The notes: a model not told the origin generated them from the sequence alone. DNA of 64,000 nt from Dehalococcoidia bacterium (GCA_009692685.1 SHYS01000002.1:186001-250000), one strand, 5' to 3'. Positions 15,920 to 24,705 are shown, numbered from the stretch's first letter. A program made the numbers and translations.

Positions 15920-18268
15920 TTAGCCGCCCGCCGCCTCGGCGCCACCGAGCTTACCCATCGCACGCAGGACGCGCTCCGGGGTCGCCGGCATCATCGAGAC
16001 ACGGGCGCCGATGGCCTCCGCGATCGCGTTGGCGACGGCCGCGCCGCCCGCCGTGATCGAGGGCTCACCCACGCCACGCGCGCCGTAGGGGCCATCTTCC
16101 GAGGGCACCTCGACGAGTGTGGAGTCGATGTCCGGCACATCGGCCGCCGTCGGCATGCGGTAGTCGAGCAGCCCGGCGTTCTTGAGGTGGCCGGAGTCAT
16201 CGTAGATGTACTCCTCCCACAGGCCGATGCCCATGCCCTGCACCGAGCCGCCCTCGAGCTGGCCCTCGACCGAGAGCGGGTTGATCGCGAAGCCGACGTC
16301 CTGCACCGAGGCGTAGTTTTTCAGCTCCACGAAGCCGGTCTCGGTGTCGACCTCGACCTCTGCGATCTGGGCGGTGAATCCGGGCGCCTGCACGCGGGCG
16401 GTCACGGTGCCGCGGCCGACCAGCGGCTTGTAGAGCGCCCCGAACCCCGTGGTGATCGCCGCAAGACGTTCGTACGAGATGTTGCGGGTGGGCGTGCCCT
16501 TGACGCGCACCTCGCCGCCTTCGACTTCGAGGTCGTCCGGGTTGGCTTCCAGGCGCTCGGCAGCCACGGCGTACATCTGCTCGCGCAGGTCGATGGCGGC
16601 ATCGCGCAGGGCCTTACCCATCGTGAACAGCGTCTTCGAACCGGCCGACATGCCCGCGAACGGCGCGGTCCTCGTGTCACCGGTCGTAATCGAGACCTTC
16701 TCCATCGGCAGGTTCATCTCTTCCGCCACGATCTGGGTGAACGAGGTGTTGGTGCCGCTGATGTCGAGGGCGCCCGTAACGCCGTTTACCGTGCCGTCGC
16801 TGTTGAGGAAGAGCTCAGCCGCCGCGGGCTGCAGGCCGCCCAGCCAGCCGCCAATCGCGATGCCCACGCCGCGCTTCTTAGTGCCGGTCGAGCTGGCCTT
16901 CACCTGCTCGCGCTGCTGCCAGAGCGGGTGCGCCTGGGCGCGCTCGATGGTCTCAACGAGGCCGATGGCCGGGAACGCCTTGCCGGACGACATCGGGTCG
17001 CCGGTGCGCGAGGCGTTGGCGAGACGCACGTTCGTCGCATCGAGGCCAGCCTGGCGCGCCATCTCATCGATGTTCTGCTCGACGGCCTGCATCACGTTGT
17101 GCACGCCAGGCGCGCGGATGGCGCCTGCTGACACGTGGTTCGTGAGCACCTCGTAGCCGTCCACCTTGAGGTGTGGCCAGCGATAGAACGAGGAGATCAG
17201 CAGCGCGCCAGTCGCCGCCGGCGCACCCGGGAACGCGCCCGCGTCGTAGGCGACCGACGCCTCCAGGGCCATCAAGGAGCCGTCGCGCTTCATGCCGGTC
17301 TTGATCTTGACCAGCGCGCCCGTCGCTGGGCGGCCAGCGAGGAAGTCGTCCTTCCTCGAGTAGACGAGTTTCACGGGGCGCTTTGCGATGACAGCCAGCG
17401 CGCTGACGAGGGGGCTCGTCTGCCCCATCTTGCCGCCGAAGCCGCCGCCCAGCTCGGGCCCAATGACGCGGAGCTTCGTCTCTGGCCACTTGAGCAGGCG
17501 CATGATCGTGTCGCGTTCGTGAAACTGGCCCTGCGTCGTCGTCCACACCGTCAGCTCGCCCGTATGCGGCTGGTAGTCGGCCACCGAGGCCTGCGGCTCG
17601 ATGTAGCCCTGGTGCATCGTCGCGGAGCGCCACGTGTGCTCGTAGATGACCTCGGATTCCGCGAAGCCCTGGGCGATGTCGCCCCGCGAGAACGAGACGT
17701 GCGAGGAAATGTTGGTCGGGCGGCCGTCCGATTCCTCGGCGTGCACATCGATGGTGACGTGCGCCGACTCCTCCGAGCGGTCGATGTCTGAGACCGGTGC
17801 GCGTGCGAGGGGCGAGTCGGCCTGCATTGCGCTTTCAATGTCGAGCACCGCGGGCAGCAGCTCGTATTCGATGACGAGTGCCGCGGCGCCTTCTTCAGCC
17901 GCTGCCTGCGATTCACCCAGCACGACCGCGATCGGCTGGCCTGCGAAGACCACCTCGCGGTGCGCCAGCAGCGCATCGCCCCGGTTGCTCGCCTTCAGCG
18001 CCGGGTTGGAGCCGTCACGAATCGCCTCGCCAAGATCCTCGGCAAGCACCACGCGCGTGACGCCTGAGATCGCGAGGGCAGGAGCGGTGTCGATGCTGGC
18101 GATGCGTGCGTGCGGGTGCGGGCTGAGTACCATCTTCGCTAGCAACATCCGCGGCAGCTGGATGTCCGCCGTGTAGACGGTCGTCCCCGTGACTTTGCCC
18201 GGTCCTTCGACACGCTTCGCTCGCGTGCCGATGCTCTTGTACTGCGGTCGGTCTTCTGTGGTGGTCAT
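15920..18268 (-). CDS. Xanthine dehydrogenase/aldehyde oxidase-family molybdopterin-binding subunit (CoxL-like)
   Basis: 782 residues of a Mo-hydroxylase large subunit: GTRAKRVEGPGKVTGTTVYTAD at the start, PELGGGFGGKMG in the Mo-pterin region, AGAIRAPG in the active-site segment, and GARGVGEPSITAGG near the C-terminus, where the base Glu of the family lies. The CO dehydrogenase form I loop AYxCSFR is absent, so this is not a proven CODH. A xanthine-, aldehyde- or aromatic-oxidising role is more likely. It is the third gene of a FAD, 2Fe-2S, Mo operon and is about the family's usual length. Confidence 0.92.
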   Translation of the reverse strand: MTTTEDRPQYKSIGTRAKRVEGPGKVTGTTVYTADIQLPRMLLAKMVLSPHPHARIASIDTAPALAISGVTRVVLAEDLGEAIRDGSNPALKASNRGDALLAHREVVFAGQPIAVVLGESQAAAEEGAAALVIEYELLPAVLDIESAMQADSPLARAPVSDIDRSEESAHVTIDVHAEESDGRPTNISSHVSFSRGDIAQGFAESEVIYEHTWRSATMHQGYIEPQASVADYQPHTGELTVWTTTQGQFHERDTIMRLLKWPETKLRVIGPELGGGFGGKMGQTSPLVSALAVIAKRPVKLVYSRKDDFLAGRPATGALVKIKTGMKRDGSLMALEASVAYDAGAFPGAPAATGALLISSFYRWPHLKVDGYEVLTNHVSAGAIRAPGVHNVMQAVEQNIDEMARQAGLDATNVRLANASRTGDPMSSGKAFPAIGLVETIERAQAHPLWQQREQVKASSTGTKKRGVGIAIGGWLGGLQPAAAELFLNSDGTVNGVTGALDISGTNTSFTQIVAEEMNLPMEKVSITTGDTRTAPFAGMSAGSKTLFTMGKALRDAAIDLREQMYAVAAERLEANPDDLEVEGGEVRVKGTPTRNISYERLAAITTGFGALYKPLVGRGTVTARVQAPGFTAQIAEVEVDTETGFVELKNYASVQDVGFAINPLSVEGQLEGGSVQGMGIGLWEEYIYDDSGHLKNAGLLDYRMPTAADVPDIDSTLVEVPSEDGPYGARGVGEPSITAGGAAVANAIAEAIGARVSMMPATPERVLRAMGKLGGAEAAGG

Positions 18269-18321
18269 CCGTACCTCCTCGGTACCAGTCGGTGGCTTCT
18301 ACCCGGTCGCCTGTCTTGGAT

Positions 18322-18795
18322 TCAGTGGGCGACGCCGACGGCGACAGCTTCGATGGCGTCCACGATCTTGGTGTAGCCGGTGCAGCGGCAGAGGTTGCCG
18401 GCGATGCCCTGGCGGATCTCGTCGCGGGTGGGGTGTGGGTTCCGCTCCAGGAGCGCGACGCCCGACATGATCATGCCGGGAATGCAGAAGCCACACTGGA
18501 GCGCGCCATGGTCGATGAAGGCCTGCTGCAGCGGGTGCAACCCTCCGCTTCCTGCGAGCCCCTCGATAGTTGTGACGGCCCGCCCCTGCGCGTCGGCTGC
18601 TACTACGAGGCATGAGGTCACGTTCTCGCCGTCGAGGTGCATCGTGCAGGCGCCGCAGTCGCCAGTGCCGCAGCCTTCCTTTGCGCCGGTGAGCCGCAGC
18701 TCGTCGCGCACTACTTCGAGGAGCGTCAGGCTCGGTTCAGCGAATACTTCGTATTCGTCGCCGTTCACCCGGAGCGTGTACGCGATCTTTGCCAT
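18322..18795 (-). CDS. (2Fe-2S)-binding small subunit of molybdenum hydroxylase (CoxS-like)
   Basis: 157 residues with two 2Fe-2S domains. A plant-type ferredoxin part has GAKEGCGTGDCGACTMHLDG and a further Cys in TSCLV. An all-helical part has LQCGFCIPGMIM and GNLCRCTGY. These relay electrons from the Mo site to the FAD subunit. It sits between the genes for its two partners, with gaps of 53 and 40 bp. Confidence 0.94.
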   Translation of the reverse strand: MAKIAYTLRVNGDEYEVFAEPSLTLLEVVRDELRLTGAKEGCGTGDCGACTMHLDGENVTSCLVVAADAQGRAVTTIEGLAGSGGLHPLQQAFIDHGALQCGFCIPGMIMSGVALLERNPHPTRDEIRQGIAGNLCRCTGYTKIVDAIEAVAVGVAH

Positions 18796-18835
18796 CCAGC
18801 GGACCTCCGGCCCCTCGACTAACTGTTTCCTGGTA

Positions 18836-19702
18836 TCAGCTTCCGGCGCGCTCGGCCGCGCGCAGGATGCTCTGCTTCGTCATTACCTCGATGAGGTACG
18901 TGCGGAATTCCGCCGAGGCACGCTGGTCCGAGATCGGGGTCGCCTCGGTGGCTGCGACGGCGCCTACCGCGGCAGCGCTCGTCTCGTTCACCCGCTGGCC
19001 GACGAGGGCGGCCTCGGCCTTCGGTGCGCGCACGACGGTTGGCGCCACCGCTCCAAGAGCGATGCGCGCTGTCGTGCAGACCCCACTTGCGTCCAGCTCG
19101 AGGTACACAGCAGTTCCCACTGCAGCGATGTCCATCACCTTGCGAGGCGTGTGGCGCTGGTAGTGGGAGCCGGAGTGCTCTGCGGTTGCAGGCAATGTGA
19201 AGTGCGTTACCACCTCGCCGGTCTCGAGGACGGTACGGCCCGGTCCGGTCCAGAAGCTGCCGAGGCCGACCGAGCGTGAGCCCGATGGCCCATCAATGTG
19301 CGCCGTGGCGTCGAAGACCGCGAGCGGCGGGCTCGTATCCGCCGAGGGAGCGGCGTTGCAGATGTTGCCGCCGATCGTCGCGACGTGCCGTGTCTGGATC
19401 GAGCCGACCAGCGCGGCGCCATCCGCGAGCGCTGCGTACCCCGACTGCACGGCCTGGTGCGCGGCGATTTCGACCATGCGCGCGCGCGCGCCGATGCGCA
19501 GCCCCCCAGCCTCTTCGGAGATTCCGCTGAGCCCGTCGATCGCCGACAGCGAAACGACGTAATCGACGGGGCGGCCCGCCTCTTTCACCTGTACGAGCAC
19601 ATCGGTGCCGCCCGCGAGCAGCAGGCCACCGGGGCCGCGTTCACGGAGGATTGAGGAGGCTTCCGCTACTGAGGAAGGCCGGTAATAGTCGAATCGGCGC
19701 AT
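18836..19702 (-). CDS. FAD-binding medium subunit of molybdenum hydroxylase (CoxM-like)
   Basis: 288 residues. FDYYRPSSVAEASSIL begins the fold, LLAGGTDVLVQVK and the later ATIGGNICNAAPSADTSPPLAVFDA are the two FAD-binding signatures, and a CO_deh_flav_C-type end follows. It hands electrons from the 2Fe-2S subunit to an acceptor outside the window. First gene of the operon; the IscU-like gene lies about 100 bp upstream on the same strand. Confidence 0.93.
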   Translation of the reverse strand: MRRFDYYRPSSVAEASSILRERGPGGLLLAGGTDVLVQVKEAGRPVDYVVSLSAIDGLSGISEEAGGLRIGARARMVEIAAHQAVQSGYAALADGAALVGSIQTRHVATIGGNICNAAPSADTSPPLAVFDATAHIDGPSGSRSVGLGSFWTGPGRTVLETGEVVTHFTLPATAEHSGSHYQRHTPRKVMDIAAVGTAVYLELDASGVCTTARIALGAVAPTVVRAPKAEAALVGQRVNETSAAAVGAVAATEATPISDQRASAEFRTYLIEVMTKQSILRAAERAGS

Positions 19703-19804
19703 GGGGCCCCTTCCCTGCCGGAGGTGACCGGTGCGGCGTCGTCAGCCCTCGAGGGCTCGCCGGAATCGAATTCTAGCGCCGAATGAGGGCCGCCGGGGCC
19801 GCTA

Positions 19805-20197
19805 TTACGCCTGCCCGGCCTGTGACGCGCGCCAGCCATCGCCTGCAATTCGGATGGCCTGTGCGGCTAGCACCGAGCAATGGACTTTCGAGCTGGGGAG
19901 TCCGCCGACCGCTTCCGCGAAGCGCTCTCGAGGTAACGCTGCGGCTTCCTCGATGGTCAGTCCGGCGATGAGTTCTGTTGCCGCGGACGAGGTGGCGATC
20001 GACGCCGGGCAGCCCGACGTGAGGAACGAGGCGCGTTCGATCCGGCCGTCCTCAATGCGCAGGAACAGGCGTAGCGAGTCACCGCAGACTGGATTCACGA
20101 CGTAACCCTCGGCATTGGCGTCCGCCATCGCGCCCGCGTTTCGCGGGTGCTCAAAGTGATCGATCAGCGTCGCGCTGTAGTGCTCGGAGAGCGTCAT
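19805..20197 (-). CDS. NifU/IscU-like iron-sulfur cluster scaffold
   Basis: The 130-residue protein begins EHYSATLIDHFEHPRNAG, the usual IscU/SufU opening. It keeps the three ligand cysteines in NPVCGDSL, SGCPAS and KVHCSVL, with an Asp two residues after the first. It assembles Fe-S clusters for transfer to apoproteins. No cysteine desulfurase gene is adjacent. Its place directly before a 2Fe-2S enzyme operon suggests supply to that enzyme, an inference. ATG 20197 fits the family start; upstream codons are Arg-rich and not family-like. Confidence 0.87.
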   Translation of the reverse strand: MTLSEHYSATLIDHFEHPRNAGAMADANAEGYVVNPVCGDSLRLFLRIEDGRIERASFLTSGCPASIATSSAATELIAGLTIEEAAALPRERFAEAVGGLPSSKVHCSVLAAQAIRIAGDGWRASQAGQA

Positions 20198-20231
20198 ATC
20201 CAAATTGTTGCACAGGAGCGGGCAGCGGCGC

Positions 20232-21440
20232 CTACGCCGGCGGCCGCTCGAGGCAGCGCAGGCCGTCGAGGGGCGCGTCCTTTGCCAGCGCCAGAACGCT
20301 GATGCGACCAAGGCCCGCTGGCTCGGTGAGGGTGTCCGCGGCGCGCCGGGCCGCCGCGAACCCTGCGAAGTCCTCGGCTATCCGCCCCCGCGCGGCTTCG
20401 ACGGCGTCGCCCAGTCCGAGGGCGACCAGCGCCTGCGCCTGCGTGGTCAGCGGCGCCGCCTCGAATCCCGCGCGCGCGGCCGCCGCCGCCAGCGACGTGA
20501 AATCTACATGTGCTGTGAGGTCGGTCAGACCGGGCATCGAGAGCGGGTCGGGCTGCGGGCTATGCTTGCGGAAGGCCAGTAGCGTTCCACCGCGACGCCA
20601 AGGGGCGTATAGCTCCGCTGCTTCGTACCCGTAATCGATCGTCAGGACGTAACCGCGCTCCATCCGCCGGGCGATCGCCTCGATCAGCTCCGGGGCCGCG
20701 AGGTTCACCTCGGCGTCGCAACCGTCACCCGGCTGCACGCCGAGCGCGGCGAAGTGCGCTGCGAGTGTGGGTGTGCTCGGCTCGCCGGCCTCGAGGCGGA
20801 GCGCACCGCGGTCGTCGATGGCGACGTACCACTCGAGCAGTGCGCCGTCCTGGCGGCGTAGAAGGTGCACGGGTAGGGCATCGAAGAATTCGTTGCTGAT
20901 CACCACGCCCGTGACCGGCTCCGTCCTCCTCAGCCAGCCATCGTGGAGGGCATGTTGCGCCTCAAGACCAACGGCGGCGAGCGCGGCGCGCTGTTGCTCG
21001 ATGCGGCGCATGTGGCCATCGAGCAGCCACGGGCGCGCGGCAGCAAAGCACTGCGGTGCCCGTTCGCGCAGCCAGATCAGGATCGCGATGGCGAACGCGC
21101 CGGAACCGGCGCCAGGCTCGATCAGATCGAACCTGGACGGGCTTCCCAGGCGCTCCCAGCATTCCACGATCTGGCGTGCCCAGAGATAGCCGAAGATCGG
21201 ATGTACCTCCGGCGACGTTTCGAAGTCGCCTTCACGCCCCCAGCGCAGGTCCGCGCGCGCGTAGTACCCGTACTCAGGGTGGCCGAGTGCGAGCGCCATG
21301 AAGCCGGCAAAGGTGATCCGTCGGCCCTCCGCCTCGATGGCTGCGCGCACGATCCGAGAGAGGGGCGTTGCTCGATCGGCGAGCGCGAAGTCGTCGAAGT
21401 CACTACGGCGCGCGCCAGCCTCATCGATAGGTGCGGTCAT
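20232..21440 (-). CDS. MidA/NDUFAF7-family SAM-dependent methyltransferase (COG1565)
   Basis: 402 residues: ITFAGFMALALGHPEYGYYA near the N-terminus, FETSPEVHPIFG, the SAM-binding LIEPGAGSGAFA, SNEFFDALPVH, and VLTIDYGYEA. All are diagnostic of the MidA family. The eukaryotic homologue dimethylates an arginine of a complex I subunit; the bacterial targets are less clear. A link with the NuoG/NuoI pair 6 kb away is tempting but unproven. ATG 21440 is used. Confidence 0.92.
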   Translation of the reverse strand: MTAPIDEAGARRSDFDDFALADRATPLSRIVRAAIEAEGRRITFAGFMALALGHPEYGYYARADLRWGREGDFETSPEVHPIFGYLWARQIVECWERLGSPSRFDLIEPGAGSGAFAIAILIWLRERAPQCFAAARPWLLDGHMRRIEQQRAALAAVGLEAQHALHDGWLRRTEPVTGVVISNEFFDALPVHLLRRQDGALLEWYVAIDDRGALRLEAGEPSTPTLAAHFAALGVQPGDGCDAEVNLAAPELIEAIARRMERGYVLTIDYGYEAAELYAPWRRGGTLLAFRKHSPQPDPLSMPGLTDLTAHVDFTSLAAAAARAGFEAAPLTTQAQALVALGLGDAVEAARGRIAEDFAGFAAARRAADTLTEPAGLGRISVLALAKDAPLDGLRCLERPPA

Positions 21441-21474
21441 ACCTCGATTGTACGGGAAAGGGACGGGCTGGCTG

Positions 21475-22002
21475 TCAGCTCACGGCGCGGGCGCCGGTGA
21501 TCTGCACCACGATCTCGCGGACCCGAGCGTGGTCCAACTCCACCAGGAAGCAGCTCTGCCAGCGACCCATGCGCGCCTGTCCGGCGTGCACAGGGATGGT
21601 CACGCTGCTACCGAGGAGCAGGTGCTGGCAGTGCGAGTGACCGTTCTCCGGCTCGTTTGCACTCATGTTCACGGTGCGGATCTGGAAGTCGTTGTGCGCG
21701 TAGTAGTCGTCGACGGGCGCGATGCGCGACAGCACTCGCGCGATGTCGTTGAGGAGCAGGGGCTCGTGTTCGTTGATGATCACCGCGGCCGTCGTGTGCG
21801 ACGAGAACACGACTACCTGGCCGAACGCGACGCCAGAGCGCTCGACGACCCCGCGGACGTGCTCCGTGATATCGATGAACTCAAGGCCATGCGTCGTGTT
21901 GTAGGTGAGCGTCTCGCAGTAGGCGACAAACTCGGAAGCCGGCACCGATACGGAGTGCATCGGCTCGATCGTCGGGGTCGCGGTCGTGACGGCGAGCTCC
22001 AT
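21475..22002 (-). CDS. YjbQ/UPF0047-family protein (secondary thiamine-phosphate synthase type)
   Basis: 175 residues, of which about 140 form the family core. It has FIDITEHVRGVVERSGV, SSHTTAAVIINE with its His, and NGHSHCQHLLLGSS with the clustered histidines of the proposed metal/active site. Some members show weak thiamine-phosphate synthase activity; the true role is unsettled. About 20 extra N-terminal residues are poorly conserved, so an internal start such as the ATG encoding MHSVSV is possible. Confidence 0.88.
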   Translation of the reverse strand: MELAVTTATPTIEPMHSVSVPASEFVAYCETLTYNTTHGLEFIDITEHVRGVVERSGVAFGQVVVFSSHTTAAVIINEHEPLLLNDIARVLSRIAPVDDYYAHNDFQIRTVNMSANEPENGHSHCQHLLLGSSVTIPVHAGQARMGRWQSCFLVELDHARVREIVVQITGARAVS

Positions 22003-22083
22003 GGGACCTCTTGTCTCGCTGCGGGTGGGCTCCTCGATCGGTGAGGCTAGCAGCAGTCACCCCCTGCGCGCGAGCGCGCCTCG

Positions 22084-22668
22084 CTAGCGGCGGGTGCGCG
22101 AGCGCACGGCCGTGAGGTGGAAGCCCTCGTCGTAAATGATCTGTGCAACCGCCAGCGCAACGAGCGCTGCCCCGCCGTACAGGCGCACGGGCGGGGTCGC
22201 GATTAGAACCGCTGACGTCAGGAATGTCACCATTGCGACCGCACCGCCGATCCGGCGGTTGCCGATACTGACGCCGAGCCCGATGCCGACAGCCGTCGCT
22301 ATCAATGTTGGTGCCGGGAGCAGCATCAGCGAGGCGCCAAGGCCGGTCGCCGTACCGTTGCCGCCGCGCAACCTGAGGAAGATCGAGTAGTCGTGGCCGG
22401 CCACCGCGGCGAAGGTCACAAGTACCGCATCGATGTCCGTGAGCCCGATGGCGTAAGCCGCGCCCACCGGCGCCATCCCCTTCACGACATCGACGAACGC
22501 GACCAGTATCGCGGGACCCATGCCCACCGAGTCCCAGACGTTCATGGCGCCCGGGTTGCCGGATCCCATGGTGCGAATGTCTCGTCCTGTGAGTCGGTAC
22601 ACCACGACGTACGAGGTCGGGAACGACCCGATTAAATACGAAGCCAGCAGGACCCCGGCTATGGTCAT
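22084..22668 (-). CDS. plsY: Glycerol-3-phosphate acyltransferase PlsY, with a substituted GGKG motif
   Basis: A 194-residue membrane enzyme with five or more hydrophobic helices. It uses acyl-phosphate to acylate glycerol-3-phosphate, the first step of phospholipid synthesis. Motif 1 reads GSGNPGAMN (usual GSGNxGATN). Motif 2 reads GHDYSIFLRLRGGNGTATG, where the usual GGKGVAT has Asn for Lys and Thr for Val. The catalytic-region GH-x-(Y/F) is present. The substitutions may alter or weaken activity, so a paralogue elsewhere is possible. Confidence 0.85.
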   Translation of the reverse strand: MTIAGVLLASYLIGSFPTSYVVVYRLTGRDIRTMGSGNPGAMNVWDSVGMGPAILVAFVDVVKGMAPVGAAYAIGLTDIDAVLVTFAAVAGHDYSIFLRLRGGNGTATGLGASLMLLPAPTLIATAVGIGLGVSIGNRRIGGAVAMVTFLTSAVLIATPPVRLYGGAALVALAVAQIIYDEGFHLTAVRSRTRR

Positions 22669-22796
22669 CAGTTACCTCGGAGCACCGCGCGGCTGCGGAC
22701 GCGTAACGGAAGTGCGTTCATCGTACCGCACCCCTCGATTTCAGGTTCCGCAGATCTATCAACAGCCCGCTCGTGGCCAAGAATTGAGAAAGTGTG

Positions 22797-22828
22797 TTGA
22801 CTTCTCATCCGATCCATGCTCTTATACT
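22797..22828 (+). promoter_or_regulatory. Candidate promoter of the aquaporin gene
   Basis: TTGACT (22797-22802) and TATACT (22823-22828) are separated by 20 bp, longer than the optimal 17, about 37 bp before the TTG start. The same -10 sequence precedes the trp leader and the gene at 54722. Confidence 0.4.
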
Positions 22829-22864
22829 GCACAAGTTGACTGCGCACGTTCCTAGGGCGGGGCT

Positions 22865-23614
22865 TTGACCGACTACCGCAAGCTCATGGCAGAGTTAGTC
22901 GGTACGTTTACGCTCATCTTTGCGGGTGTGGGCGCCGTGCTGTCCACACAGGGCACGAACTTGGTCGCCGTCGCGCTCGCGCATGGCATCGCAATTGCGG
23001 TGATGGGATCGGCACTCGGTCACGTCTCAGGCGGTGCGTTCAACCCGGCGGTCACGCTCGCGTTGTGGGTGACTCGAAGGCTGCCAGCCATCGATGCTGT
23101 GTCCTACATCGTCGTGCAATTGCTCGGCGGTATCGCCGCCGCGTTCGTGTTGTCCTCAGTCTTCCCCCCCCTGTGGCAGGACCAGGTGCAGCTTGGGGCC
23201 ACGCTGCTCGCACCCGGCGTCTCGCCGGTGCAAGGCATCATCATCGAGACGGTGCTCACCTTCTTCCTCGTCACCGCCATCTTCGGCACTGCGCTCGACT
23301 CACGCGGTCCGAAGCTCGGGGCGCTGCTCATCGGCCTGACCATCGCAATGGACATTGCGGCGGCCGGTCCGATGACCGGGGCTTCGATGAACCCCGCGCG
23401 TTCGCTCGGCCCGGCGCTCGTTGGGGGTGAGTGGAAGAACCACGCGGTGTACTGGATCGGTCCCATCCTCGGCGCGGTGATCGCCGCGCTGGTGTACGAC
23501 TTCGCCTTCGCTGAGAAGCACGTCTCCCGGCGGCACGCCATCGAGCCAGACCGCGCGGATCGCGACACGTTGCTGGCGGACAAGTTGCTGGCGGACAACA
23601 GGAGGCAGTCGTAG
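22865..23614 (+). CDS. MIP-family aquaporin/glycerol channel
   Basis: 249 residues with six membrane helices and two half-helix motifs: FNPAVT (Asn-Pro-Ala at 60-62) and MNPARS (about 176-178). Arg after the second NPA is the selectivity-filter arginine. The lack of a GlpF-type Asp insertion favours a water channel, but this is by eye. TTG 22865 is the start, preceded by GGGCGGGG. The C-terminal 30 residues are a charged tail with the direct repeat LLADKLLADN. The DNA for this tail is copied in inverted orientation downstream. Confidence 0.9.
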   Translation: MTDYRKLMAELVGTFTLIFAGVGAVLSTQGTNLVAVALAHGIAIAVMGSALGHVSGGAFNPAVTLALWVTRRLPAIDAVSYIVVQLLGGIAAAFVLSSVFPPLWQDQVQLGATLLAPGVSPVQGIIIETVLTFFLVTAIFGTALDSRGPKLGALLIGLTIAMDIAAAGPMTGASMNPARSLGPALVGGEWKNHAVYWIGPILGAVIAALVYDFAFAEKHVSRRHAIEPDRADRDTLLADKLLADNRRQS

Positions 23615-23791
23615 CCTGAGTGCGCCCATTGCGGGCGGCTCCCAACAGACACCTTCATCTGCCGAATCACCCCCGCCGCACGGCAGATGTAGGTTAGAGA
23701 GCGGGCCTCAAAGGCCCGCTCTCGCTTTGTCCGCCAGCAACGTGTCGCGATCCGCGCGGTCTGGCTCGATGGCGTGCCGCCGGGAGACGTG
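23519..23791. repeat. Perfect 65-bp inverted repeat: aquaporin 3' end copied downstream
   Basis: The left arm 23519-23583 lies inside the aquaporin tail. The right arm 23727-23791 is its exact reverse complement. The 143-bp spacer holds the gene end and a terminator hairpin, plus a smaller hairpin (CATCTGCCG at 23656-23664 with CGGCAGATG at 23681-23689). The right arm, read on the minus strand, keeps the same peptide (SRRHAIEPDRADRD) in an open frame. Confidence 0.9.
23697..23723. terminator. Terminator hairpin between convergent aquaporin and crcB
   Basis: GAGAGCGGGCCT-CAA-AGGCCCGCTCTC is a perfect 12-bp stem with a 3-base loop followed by GCTTTG. It sits between convergent genes and could serve both. 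Confidence 0.7.
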
Positions 23792-23843
23792 GTTGTCGCG
23801 TACGCCCGACCCCACCCGGGGTGGTCGACTTCCCTGCCCTGCG

Positions 23844-24203
23844 TTAGCCCGCCAGCCGCTGACCGAGCCACGCCAGCGCGAGGCCGCCCGCGATGCTGAC
23901 TGCGAGGTAGGCCACCGCCTGCCCACCTCGACCTCCCTGGGCCAGCGTGATCGCCTCAAGGCTGAATGTGGAAAAGGTGGTGTAAGCCCCGATGAAGCCG
24001 CCGTTGATGCCGTTTCGCAGCGCCGGCGAGACCTCGATCCGGTCCACGAGGTAGACGCTCAGGAACCCGAGGAGCAGCGCGCCGCTGAAATTCACCGCCA
24101 GCGTGGCTACGGGGAACGTGTCACCGCTCACCAGGGCGCGTGCGACCCCGTAGCGCGCGAGCGCACCCAGCGCGCCACCGATGGCCACCAGCACCAGCGT
24201 CAC
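23844..24203 (-). CDS. crcB: Fluoride channel CrcB/FluC
   Basis: 119 residues with four hydrophobic helices. GGALGALARYGV, the Asn in AVNFSGALLLGF, and GGFIGAYTTFSTFSLE are the family motifs that line the fluoride pore. It exports fluoride as a dual-topology dimer in the cytoplasmic membrane. The gene lies 12 bp after dut on the same strand. No fluoride riboswitch is visible immediately upstream, which is coding. Confidence 0.93.
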   Translation of the reverse strand: MTLVLVAIGGALGALARYGVARALVSGDTFPVATLAVNFSGALLLGFLSVYLVDRIEVSPALRNGINGGFIGAYTTFSTFSLEAITLAQGGRGGQAVAYLAVSIAGGLALAWLGQRLAG

Positions 24204-24215
24204 GGCTGGCGGGCC

Positions 24216-24662
24216 CTACGCACGGCCGGTGGACCCGTGGCCGCCCACACCACGGTCTGTCGGATCCAGTTCAGCAACGGCCTCCCATGCGACCTCGGCC
24301 AGACGGGCGACCACGATCTGCGCGATGCGGTCGCCGTCATGCACCTCGTACGGGCCGACGCCGGGGAGGCAGTACATCGTCACGAACACCTCGCCTCGGT
24401 AGTCCGCATCCAGCGTACCGAGCACAGCCATGACGCCGCGTACCGACAGGCCCGATCGTGGGCGGATCTGCACATCGAGGCCAGGGGCGGCGGCGATCGC
24501 GATCCCCGTGGGTACGAGCACCGGCGTCCCCTCGATTACCAGGGGTGCGCCATCGAAGCAGGCGTGCAGGTCGAAGCCGCTAGCGAGCGCGGTCTGCCGC
24601 TGTGGCAGGCGCGCGCGCTCGCGCAGGCGATGCACGCGCAAGGCCGTGGGTTGTCCGAGCAT
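24216..24662 (-). CDS. dut: dUTP diphosphatase
   Basis: 148 residues with all five trimeric dUTPase motifs: SGFDLHA, RPRSGLSVRGV, GTLDADYRGEV, GDRIAQIVV and RGVGGHGSTG. The last has His where Phe is usual at the base-stacking position. It hydrolyses dUTP to dUMP, which limits uracil in DNA and feeds thymidylate synthesis, here by ThyX. The first ATG gives a normal length. It overlaps nothing and precedes crcB by 12 bp. Confidence 0.93.
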   Translation of the reverse strand: MLGQPTALRVHRLRERARLPQRQTALASGFDLHACFDGAPLVIEGTPVLVPTGIAIAAAPGLDVQIRPRSGLSVRGVMAVLGTLDADYRGEVFVTMYCLPGVGPYEVHDGDRIAQIVVARLAEVAWEAVAELDPTDRGVGGHGSTGRA

Positions 24663-24705
24663 GATGTCCAGAGCTCCGGTGCCGAGGCCGGTTGCGTCAG
24701 GCGAG

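Noticed and set aside
14649..15923. 424-residue plus-strand open frame across the PPOX and mocA-like genes
   Set aside because: Spans two opposite-strand genes with recognised families and has no coding character.
15920..18268. Carbon monoxide dehydrogenase (form I) call
   Set aside because: The diagnostic AYxCSFR loop is not present; the segment reads AGAIRAPG, as in other hydroxylases.
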